Under the pieces are notes generated by a model. The model saw only the letters and a program-made list of their open reading frames with translations, was not told the DNA's origin and did no database searches. The position numbers and the translations under genes are program-made. Source: Galbula dea (taxonomy: Eukaryota > Chordata > Aves > Piciformes > Galbulidae). Taken from it: DNA of 64,000 nucleotides. Of the stretch, positions 1 to 9,240 are shown piece by piece; positions within the stretch are counted from its first letter, which is position 1, and each line of letters starts with the position of its first letter. Location: the NCBI GenBank assembly GCA_013399015.1, contig VWZX01000183.1, forward strand, positions 372,355-436,354, in the 5' to 3' direction.

Positions 1-680
1 TGCCCGACTCCCTTGTTCAGAAAGAGCTGGTGCTAAAATTCCTGGTGTGAAGGAAAGAAGAGTCTGACCCATCCTGACACCCCTGTCGGTGAGCTCCAGC
101 ATCCGTGGACCAGTCACACTGAGAAGGTGTCAGGAGCCAGCACTGAGTGAGCAGGATGTGGGCAGAGCTACTGTTCGGCCATCTGAGGTTCAGCAATGCA
201 GCTGTAGCCTGACAGCTGCTACAGAAACCATCTGCCCCTGCTGAGCTAGGCAAGCAGGAGGAGAGCAGGAAGGATTTCCAGAATGAGAGGGTTGAGAGGG
301 AGTCAGGGTCTCCCCTGAGACAGAGGGAGCTGAGTCTGATGGAGGTCTTCCTGCAATAACCGTCACTGCAGGGCTTGGGTTACTTCATGGTGGAGAATGG
401 GAAGGTAGCAAGGAGAGGTCAAGTCCTTGTGAAGACAGTTCAGAAAGGATCAAGATAAAGGAATGAAAGTGTTAAGAGATAAGTAACAGTCCCTGCAGAA
501 ACAGATCCCAGCAAGTCTTTGGTGGTACCTTCTGCCACCCAGCCTGCAGGAAGCCTCCAGGCAGTCTGGTCTCACAGAGGGGAGGGAAAAACTTGTCAGC
601 CTCAAATAATCAGCTGAGTTCAGAAGCACCTCTGGGTTTGCACTGATCTGAGCTTTGTTTATAGACTGCCTTAATTACTC
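1..680. other. No features recognised
   Basis: There is an open minus-strand frame at 17-253, but no splice sites, family or repeat could be assigned to it. The rest shows nothing. Confidence 0.5.
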
Positions 681-725
681 CGCTGCATGCAGGTGATCTT
701 TCCTTGCTCAGTATTTGGGTTTCAC

Positions 726-902
726 CTGTCCTACCACAGCAGCAGCTCGAAGGATGAATTTAAGGGTCATATCCAGTAGACTCACTCTGGGTTCTCCCTG
801 CTGCACCATTAGATCCTCAATGACATGCAAGTCAGGAAAATGCCATGTAGTCTTCAGCACAGGAGACTTCTCAGGGAAGGCCACCGAGGGACTGTTCTCT
901 TT
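726..902 (-). CDS. Exon-like unit of unknown gene, 59 codons, phase 0/0
   Basis: This stretch has all the marks of an internal coding exon on the minus strand. It has the acceptor CATCCTTTCAG before 902 and the donor GGACAG|GTGAAA after 726, with 177 open bases in frame between them. The peptide begins KENSPSVAFPEKSPVLKTTW, continues HFPDLHVIEDLMVQQ and then GEPRVSLLDMTLKFIL, ending VVGQ. I do not recognise the family. It lies 46 kb downstream of, and on the same strand as, the last identified EXD3 exon, and its phase would fit, so it could be an unusual 3' exon of EXD3 or belong to another gene. It is duplicated at 2163-2382. It could also be a conserved repeat that merely looks exonic. Confidence 0.45.
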
Positions 903-906
903 CTGA

Positions 907-2083
907 AAGGATGAGAAACTCATTACCCCCACAGATGGTCCAGCTCTTCCAGGCCTCCTGCTTAAAATGTCAGTTCAGCAAAGGCCACAGGCTTTATAAG
1001 ATTATAGCTACTCGAAGTTTATGAGGTTACATAAAACATTTATGGTGGGTGCTCTAGTAACACAGTGGCCTATATTTACGGCTGGTGCATGCCCGCTGCA
1101 AAGCAGAGGTGACCCCAAGGCTTAGCTGGAGCCCATGTACTGGTATTTGGATGGTTTCCATCAGCATTAACAGCTGGGCTCTGAGGAGCAGCCAAGGGCA
1201 GCTCAGATGTCATCTCTCCACTCCAGCACTCACCCACGGGCTGTGGCCATGTGCTGAGGGCCACAGGGAGCCCAGCAACAAGGAGCATGGGGTCCCATCC
1301 AGGCTGTCCATGTCTGTGCTTTGAGGTAGCTGAAGGGAGGGGAGAGCTCTGAGCCTGCACTGCTGGCTGGGCCTTTCTGAACTCTCTCCTCCTAACTGCC
1401 ACACTCAGCACCGTGCTTCTGGTCTCCATCACCTCCCACTGCAACAGGCCTCCTTTATGTGGAAGCAAAATTAAAGGGTGGGTGGGTAAGGAGAAACATT
1501 TCAGAAGGCAAGGACCAGCCTGTACATCTGGGAGTAGGGAGGAGGTAGCAGGACCTTGCCCAGGCCAGCAAGTCCCCAAGCACAGTGGGGCAGGGTGTCT
1601 GCATGACCCTTCCTTTGCTGGGGGAAAAGGAACAACAACAGGAAGAGAAGACAACTCACTCAGACAAAAGATAAACAGACCAGCTAGATAGCAAAGCCAG
1701 AAGTTGCTAATTAACCTCAAATTGCTTTGGAAAGGACTCCAAGTGGAGTGTTCCCTTCCGAAATATGAGCAGACAGAGCTGTCCCAAAACATCTGCTGCC
1801 ACGGCCACGCTCTGCCTGCGCAACAGCTCTGCCTCCTGTGGGCTTCAGCTCTCAGCAAGCCCTGAGCTGTTCTGGGTGAGAAAGCAGGAGCGAGCAACCC
1901 AAAAAGGAGCTGCACCTTGGTCTCTGCTCAGCCTAAGCCTTGTTTGGTTTCCACAACAGTGGGCTGGAGCACTTTATGGGTGGACACCAGGAGCCAGGCT
2001 GGGTCACAGGGTCTGCAGAAACCCAGGCTGGGGTGGTGGGGGTGAAACAGGTTTTCAGGGTAGAGAAGGAGACATTGTCAGCT
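907..2083. other. GC-rich stretch with overlapping open frames, no gene recognised
   Basis: A 279-codon minus-strand frame (1076-1915) overlaps plus-strand frames at 1085-1324, 1413-1691 and 1765-2085. The translation is rich in Pro, Trp, Cys and Leu without domain signatures. This fits chance openness in GC-rich DNA better than a gene. Confidence 0.5.
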
Positions 2084-2162
2084 AGGGATGTCTGTGGGGT
2101 TGTGCTGTGGGATGGGGAGGTCTGTGGGGTCAGACTCTAGGACTAAGATGTCTGTGTAACTG
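2084..2162. repeat. Degenerate minisatellite, left part
   Basis: Imperfect units built on GATGTCTGTGGGGT and GACTCTAGGACT repeat here (gggatgtctgtggggt, ggggaggtctgtggggtc, aagatgtctgtgtaac). The array is interrupted by the duplicated exon-like block and resumes after 2383. Confidence 0.6.
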
Positions 2163-2382
2163 CGCTGCATGCAGGTGATCTTTCCTTGCTCAGTATTTGG
2201 GTTTCACCTGTCCTACCACAGCAGCAGCTTGAAGGATGAATTTAAGGGTCATATCCAGTAGTCTCACTCTGGGTTCTCCCTGCTGCACCATTAGATCCTC
2301 AATGACATGCAAGTCAGGAAAATGCCATGTAGTCTTCAGCACATGAGACTTCTCGGGGAAGGCCACCGAGGGACTGTTCTCT
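2163..2382 (-). pseudogene. Truncated copy of the exon-like unit at 726-902
   Basis: These 220 bases align to 681-900 without gaps and with four mismatches (98.2%). The copy retains the donor and 45 bases of downstream flank. It stops two bases inside the exon, so it lacks the splice acceptor. Its frame stays open. Three of the four changes alter the residue (Pro to His, Ser to Arg, Arg to Gln) and one is silent. It is embedded in a degenerate minisatellite of GGATGTCTGTGGGGT-like units. Without an acceptor it is probably not spliced into any product, so I call it a pseudoexon; the direction of copying is inferred from the truncation. Confidence 0.6.
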
Positions 2383-2450
2383 AGGATTATTCTAGGATTG
2401 GGATGTCTGTGGGATCAAGGTCTTGACTGGGACTGTCTTTGTGACCATGC
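2383..2450. repeat. Degenerate minisatellite, right part
   Basis: The units resume as aggattattctaggattggg, then atgtctgtgggatca and ggtcttgactgggactgtc. This looks like the continuation of the array at 2084-2162, split by the copied block. Confidence 0.5.
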
Positions 2451-2651
2451 TCATGGGAATATTGCTCACAGGCAGGATGCAGAGACCACCAGTAGCAGAG
2501 CCCCTGCCGCTGTGCTCCCACTGGCATCACTCAGTGCTTGTAGATTTGTACTAACAGAAGGAGCTCTGTGTGTGTCTAACCAGCGCTTGGTGCAGCAACG
2601 CACCCCAACCAAACCTCACTGCAGCAGTAAACCCAGAAGTTCAGTTAATAA

Positions 2652-3137
2652 ATCATAGAATCCCAACATGGTGGGGGCTGGAAGGGACCTCTGGAGATAT
2701 CTACTCCAACTCTCCTGCTCCAGCAAGCTCACCTACAGCAGGCTGCCCAGGGTCACCTCCAGGTGCCTTTACAATCTCTCCAGAGAAGGAGACTCCCCAA
2801 CCTCTCTGGACAGCCTGGGCCAGGGCTCCAACACCCTCACACCAAACAACTTTCTCCTGCTCAGGTGGAACCTCCTGGGCTCCAGTTTGTGCCCAGTGCC
2901 CCTTGGCTTGTCCCTGGGCACCACTGAGCAGAGACTGGCCCCAGCCTCTTGCCCCCAGCCTTTAGCTCTTGCTGAGCATTGAGCAGATCCCCTCTGGGGC
3001 TGCTCTTCTCCAGGCAAAGCAGCCCCAGGGCTCTCAGCCTTTCCTCCTCCCAGAGATGCTCCAGTGCCCTCAGCATCTTCCTAGCCTCTGCTGGACTCTC
3101 TCCAGCAGTTCCCTGGCCCTTGCCCCTGCTGAGCATG
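2652..3137 (-). mobile_element. CR1 LINE 3' fragment
   Basis: Antisense CR1. Its 3' end lies at the low coordinate (tcatagaatcccaacatggt) and it extends through the characteristic ggaagggacctctggagat, cagcctgggccagggctcca and cccagagatgctcc blocks. It is 5'-truncated, as most avian CR1 copies are. The open frames across it are CR1 shadows. Confidence 0.93.
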
Positions 3138-4189
3138 TTTCATATGCTGCACAACAAGGAGATTTACAGAAGGAGGCTGCAGCAGAGTTCCCTCAGGCAA
3201 AGGAAATAAATGAGAGAGAAAAATTAAACTGATTGCTTAAACCCAAGGGCCAGTCAGGAACAATCTGGGCTCCTTAGAGCAGGAAATGACACTCAGCTGA
3301 GCATCTGTAGGCATGTCAGGACGGATTGGGAGCCTGTTAGGAGCTCAACATCAGCTTTACTAGACAATTACATGCAAGAGGGCTGCAGTGGGCTCTGGAC
3401 ACCAGAAGCACCATTGTAAGCACCACGGCCCCAGAGCATCCAACACTACCTTGCAATACATTATTTCTTCTCTCTCCAATGAATGTCCATGATAAATGAC
3501 ACCAGGCTGAGATATCAAATCTGGCTGCAAACCAGGGCAGGTTTTGAAGTGCAGTATCTGTGTGCAACACCCCTGCTCTGCCCACAAGGAGCCAGGCTGC
3601 CTCTGCTCCTGCCAGATCCGCTTGTGTTTGAGGGGCAAGGAGCAATTCCTGTGCTGCATTGGTCAAGAAGAGGTTTTGGGACCAGCTTTAATGGCAATAG
3701 GCCTGGCTCTAGCAATTCCCAACTCTGGAGGTCTAGTCATTCAAACATGTTAAGATTCTGTGTTGTTACAATATTTTTCAGATTAGGAAGGGCTACAAAT
3801 AAAGCCTTCACCTGCAGATGGGTACCCCAGCCCTTGGTTTTCACTGGGCTGTAGGAAGATAACACTTTTGGATCCTGAAATGCTGCTGTGGGGTACCCTG
3901 TGCTGCTATCTAACAGGCTCCTGAATCTCTAGTGTTCAACCAGGTGACTTGCAATTGCAGGAGAGTGACAGTGGCACAGAGCCGCACAGAGCCTAGCTCA
4001 GGGAGTAGAGCAGCCCTGGATCCAGGGCACAGCCCAGGCAGGCTGCCTCTGCCACAGCTGCCCTGAAGTGCTGGAGGTGAGGTGCTAGCAACAGCATCTT
4101 CCCAACATAGGTGTCATCCCTGCCGCAGGGAGCTGAGCCAGCCCAGAGCCACCCCCTTACACCTCACTGGGATTTACTCTTCTTGTGAG
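3138..4189. other. No features recognised
   Basis: Unique-looking sequence. Open frames on both strands around 3337-3854 overlap each other and show no recognisable family. Confidence 0.5.
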
Positions 4190-4194
4190 CCATG

Positions 4195-4486
4195 GGGAGC
4201 CAACACCTTGGGATGGCCACGGGGATCACACAGAGGAGAGCTGGGGGAGCCTACACCTCAGGATGGCCATGGGGACCACACAGAGGAAAGGTGGGAGAGC
4301 CTACACCTCAGGATGGCCATGGGGACCACACAGAGGAAAGCTGGGAGAGCCTACACCTCAGGATTGCCATGGGGACCAGGTGGAGGAGAGCTGGGGGAAC
4401 CTACACCTCAGGGTGGGGACTACACAGAAGAGAGCTAGGAGAACCTATGCCTCAGGGTAACCATGCGACCATGAAGAGGAGAGCTA
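4195..4486 (+). repeat. 50-bp minisatellite, about five to six units
   Basis: Units begin at 4211, 4261, 4311, 4361 and 4411, an exact 50-bp spacing, with a shorter last unit near 4454. The core is ggatggccatggggaccaca, then cagaggaaagctgggagagc and ctacacctca. The middle units are almost identical and the edge units are more diverged. Because 50 is not a multiple of three, each reading frame passes through all three phases of the unit, and all three forward frames happen to be open. Confidence 0.95.
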
Positions 4487-5259
4487 TGCAACCCCAACCA
4501 GCTCAGCCAGCCATGTCTGCAGCCCCCTTTTTGGAGCACCTGATTATAAGAAGCAGCACAGAGGACAAAGGGCAATGCAGACCTGCCATGGGGACATGGG
4601 CAGCAAACTCCCAAACTTGCAGAGAACGCTGGTTAATCAAGAGGTTTTGCTTTTCATCTGTTCAGGCTTTGAACACAAATCTTGATTTTTTGCCCTGAAA
4701 AGCAAAAGCTTTTCCCAGCAAAAAAGTTTGGTCATAAAATTCCACAGCACATCAGAGCAAGAGATTACTTTTACCATTCTGCACTGGATTTTCCTTTCAA
4801 CACAGTAACATTTGTGCTGGGGGCTGAATACTGCCTGCGAAAATACCATAGTTTTTTAACCCCTGATTTTCTTTGCAGTAGAAAGGAGTCTTGCAAAGTT
4901 CAACACAGCTGCTTTCCACTGCTGTGACCTCAATTTGTGGTGTCTCACACATACTGTCCATCCATTTGCTTTGTGGATTCCCTGGAAACTCCCAAAGTCC
5001 CATCTATAAATACATTTTCAGAGCAAGTAAGTCCACATTATGGTAACAGCCTGATGCTTTCAGTTTCTGGGCTTAAGTCCTGCTGGCTGAGCTCTTCCCT
5101 GCTTGCACTCAAGCAGTGCAGTCAAAGTCTAACAGCAGGAAGACCCTCACTGTGAAATGACACTTGGGCACTGAGCCTCAGAAAAGCCAAAGAGTCGTGG
5201 TGGCCTCACAAGTTGTTTACCACAGACTAAAATGCCTCTTAGAATTTCTTTACTGAAAT
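4487..5259. other. No features recognised except a 14-bp tandem duplication
   Basis: The stretch tttctttactgaaa occurs twice in tandem at 5245-5272, at the junction with the following CR1. Nothing else was recognised. Confidence 0.55.
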
Positions 5260-5462
5260 TTCTTTACTGAAAGAGTGGTGAGATATTGGAATCGGCTACC
5301 CAGGGAGGTAGTGGAGTCACCATCCCTGGAGATTTTTAAGAAGAGGATAGATGGGGTTCTTCAGGGGATGATTTAGGGATAAAAGTAGTGTAGGCCTATC
5401 GGTTGGACTAGATGATCTTGAGGGTCCTTTCCAACCCTAATGATTCTGTGATTCTGTGATTA
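5260..5462 (+). mobile_element. CR1 LINE 3' fragment
   Basis: Sense-strand CR1 end. It runs ggctacccagggaggtagtg, then ggttggactagatgatcttg and cctttccaaccctaatg, and ends in a doubled attctgtg tail. About 200 bp survive. Confidence 0.93.
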
Positions 5463-6346
5463 ATAAACACCTTTTCTGAAATGAATAAGAACATATGAAC
5501 TGATTTCAGCACTGAGTCAGGAACTTGGACCTTCTCACCAAGGCAAAGGTCCCTCTTATCTACCTCTTACCTGAACACCTCAGAGCATTCAGTGGGCCAC
5601 AGAGGCTCTCCCAAAAATTGGTGGAGAGAGACAGGGACCTGCAACAGGTCACTCACATCTCCATGTGCCTCAGGACCGGCAGAAGCACCCCTGGAGACAC
5701 CTTCCAGGAGCTTACACCAACTGCCTAATTGTTAGGAGTCCAAAGTTTGGGGGTAGGATTGTCACCACAAGGATCCCAGAGCTGTCACTCAGTGTCAGAG
5801 GAAGTATCTGTGCCGACTTCAAAAAAACCTGAGACAAGCCCCAACAGAGAAGCATTTCAGGTAAGCCCTCACAGCCCTTTTCTATGTTCAAGTGAAATTA
5901 ATATTAACCCTGTGCCATCCCCAAGGATCCCCACAGCTCCTTTCTAACCTCAGTTGTTGAAGGATTCCTCTTCTACTTGTTAAAGCCTTCTGAGGACAAA
6001 TAAAATGAGGACAAGCACATTAAGATTATCACCACCAGTAAAACAGGCAAATCTTTTATACCTTTACATTGGCTGAGATAGGTTGCTGGAGTGGGACAAC
6101 TTTGTGGGATGGCTGCAAGCTGGAAGAGTTATGCTTGGCCCTGGCTAGCAGCTGTGCCAGGAGCTTTGGTGGGACCAGAACCTGCAATGGTCAGTAAGGG
6201 CCCTCCAGCCAGTTTGTTATTGCAGAGTCCTGAAATAGCTGGTATGACTTTGTGACTATAAACCAAAACAAAAATACAAATTGACAATTTAAATAAGGAC
6301 AGTAAAGGGAGAGATAACAGCAAAATTACTGAACTCTGGAGAGGTT

Positions 6347-6369
6347 TTTTTATATATATATATATATAT
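6347..6369. repeat. (TA)n microsatellite
   Basis: A short T run is followed by about ten TA units. Confidence 0.95.
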
Positions 6370-6539
6370 GGGCATCTGGATGTCCCACACCCAGCTAAGA
6401 CCAATGTCCAATTTGCCTTTCCATTGAGGACATTACACTTCAAAACCCATTCCCAAAGACTGAGTTGGAGGCATATAAATTTAAGGATTTACTGAGGTAG
6501 CTTTCTGAAAGCCTCCCCATCCCTTTCTCCTGGGGAAAA

Positions 6540-6559
6540 GATATATATTTATATATATG
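6540..6559. repeat. Short TA-rich microsatellite
   Basis: Interrupted TA units (atatatatttatatatatg). Confidence 0.9.
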
Positions 6560-8596
6560 CCACCACACTAGTGAGACATTATTCAGCATTTGATTACCAT
6601 CAATTAAAATAAAGGCACTAAGAAAATAAGAAAGCATCCCAACATCTGTCATAAAGCAATAATTGATTGTGCAATCTATGGATGAAGCTTGGGTATTTGA
6701 CAGCTAAGGAAGAGAACAGTTTGGATGGGAACAGCCCCACTGGCTGGGAACATTCTCACGCCTGAGCAGGGATGGGAATAAGACTCAGCACAGCTCACAA
6801 CTGCCATCACTGCTTTTCTTTAATTAAACTTCACTTTCTTTTACTTGGAAAAATAACTAAGAAATTATAGAAAGCAAACAAACAAACCTTGTCTTAGAAA
6901 AATCACAAAGTCATGATAAAGTGAGATAAGAAATGGTGGAAAAATTATTGTGTTAAGGTTGGTGAGAGCCCATATGTGTTACACAGCAAGAAAAACAAAT
7001 GACTCCCTCCCAGATGGAGGAAAATGTTTCTTCTCAGCTGGAGAAAGAAAAACACAAAGCAGCAGCTCAACTGCATCCCTGAAATTGTGCAATTTACTTT
7101 GCATATTTGGCAGCAGAAGTAGAAGAAGCAGTTTATAATCCAGGGTTTTCAGACAAATGACAGGTTCTTGGTTCTCGAAGGAGCATTTCATTTTGGTATG
7201 CTTTTTTAATTAACATTCTAATAGCATGTTAGAATTAAAGGAACACCACCAACTCAACACTCAGAGATGAGGGAGCATTTTTAAGGACTAGTGCCACAGA
7301 AGCCCCTAGACTGTCTGTAACTGAAGCAGAGCAAAGAACCAGCACTTCCCTGAGTAGCTGGGGCTTCTGTGGGTGACTGAAGCATTTTCTGTACAGTTCA
7401 TTTCTCTGCATACTTCTGCCCAACACCAGGGGACCAGACCAGGAACAAAGCAGGTAGCCATCCACCCAAAAACTGTGGATGGGCAAGGGCTGCAGACAAT
7501 AGCTGGGGTCTGGGGTTTTTTAACCATTTCATTACAAAGATGTGAACTGTTGTACACTTAATTGTTTTTAAATGTTGATCTTACCTGCATTGAAGTGGAA
7601 ATTACATAGAAAATAGCCAGTAAAGCTCCATTTCCTTCCCCAACAGCTGGTTCTGCGTTTCAAGACACAGAACAGCCAGTGTGAAACACATAGAGACTGA
7701 AAAGGGCAATACTTCCCTGCAAAACCAGCCCAAAACTGGTGAGAATCTCCCCAAAAAAGCAATTTTTGGGACAGGAGCTGTACCAGGCAGTTCCCCAGCA
7801 GCTCTCAGGGCTGCAAAGGGAACCAGCTCTGCTGCCTCCAGAAAGGAAGGAAAAGAAAACAAACCACAAGGGAAGTGAAACTGTGACAATTTTTAAGTCG
7901 TAGGGCCAGAGTCCTCCTATGACTGGGCACAGTCCTGTGTCACATGAAAGGTGTGGGAAAAAGCTGAAGTGTTAGTTACCCTCACATTTCTAGCTTCAAA
8001 AATAGCCTGAGAACCAAAGGATGACTTCAGAGCCGTGGCAGCTGCCGTGCGCGGTGCTGCCAGGAGGCTCCACGGCTCCCAGCGCAGGAGCAGGGCCTTC
8101 TGCACACCTGGCCAGGGCCCCAGTGCTGGCTCTGCTCCTGCACCAGACACAGCCTGGGACACACCGAGGGACAGCCAGGCCCGAGCCCCTGCTGGGAGCT
8201 GTGAGTAAATTCAAGCTCAGAGTTAAACCTTGAAGCGATCCCAGTGAGTAAGGCATTTTCCAGGGCTCTGCTCCAGCGTGTCCCATCCCTGCACTGCCTT
8301 TATAAACCAAATGAAACCGCACACAAATTACACTGACACCAGGAACAGCATCTAACAGGACTGCTCTTTGCAATGCTCTCCAGGTTTGTTCTGTTTACAA
8401 CTCTGTTTACTGCCCTAATCTCCCCAAATTACCCAGTCTCCAACATGAGACATAAACAAGCAGAAATTGGCTTCTGGTTCTGAGGACAAGATTTTTTTTT
8501 TTAATAAGTTCTGACTGGGATAATAAGACCAAACTAGATTATTTTTTTTTTGTCAGAACTGGCTGGGCTGCTGGTGCAGAGCATGTCCTGTCAGAG

Positions 8597-9240
8597 GATC
8601 AGAGAATCCTTCAGGTTGGAAATGGTCTGCAAGATCATGAAGTCAAATGATTGACCCAACACCTCCCTGCCATTAAACCACGTCCCAAAGTGCCATATCT
8701 ACACATTTTTTGAATACTCCCAAGAGTGATGACTCCATCACTGCTCTGGGAAGCCTGGGCAAATGCCTAAACACACTTGGAGTGAAGAAATGGTTCCTAA
8801 TATCCAACCCGAACCTCCCCTAGTGCAACTTGGGCTGTTTCCTCTTGTCCTATTGCTAGTCATCTGGGAGAAGAGATCAACGCCAACCTCCTTTCGGAGA
8901 GTTGCAGAGAGTGAGAAGGTCTCCCCTGAGCCTCCCTTTCTTCAGGCTGAGCAACCCCAGTTCCCTCAGCCACTTCTCACAAGACTTGTGTCCCAGGCCC
9001 TTCTCCAGATTTGTTGCCCTTTCTTGGACCGACTCCAGCACCTCAATGTCCTTCTTGGAGTGAAGGCCCAAAACTGAACCCAAGGTGCAGCATAACCAGT
9101 GCCGAGTACAGGATGACAATCCCTGCCCTAATTCTGCTGCCACACTGGTGCTGATCCAAGTGCTGACACTTTTGGCCTTCTTGGCCACCTGGGCACACCA
9201 TTGGCTGTTGTTGACCAAACATCCGAAATGCCTCAAGAGG
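8597..9240 (-). mobile_element. CR1 LINE fragment with end of ORF2
   Basis: Antisense CR1, 3' end at the low side (gatcagagaatccttcaggt). It runs about 640 bp into the coding part: the minus frame reads HSKKDIEVLESVQERAT and then LRELGLLSLKKGRLRGDL, the known C-terminal end of the CR1 reverse-transcriptase ORF. It is broken and truncated, so inactive. Confidence 0.94.

Larger units (their letters stand above)
5463..8596. other. 3.1 kb without a recognised gene
   Basis: AT-rich with two (TA)n microsatellites. No coding family was seen. Several short open frames overlap on opposite strands (7568-7889). Confidence 0.5.

Noticed and set aside
1076..1915. 279-codon minus-strand open frame
   Set aside because: It is the longest frame in the window but sits in GC-rich DNA with several open frames on the other strand. 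It shows no domain or recognisable family, and I see no exon structure in it. It is best treated as chance unless conserved elsewhere.
4082..4698. Three overlapping open frames suggesting a small repetitive protein gene
   Set aside because: They are all produced by the 50-bp minisatellite, whose unit length rotates the frame. No start context or splice sites support any of them.
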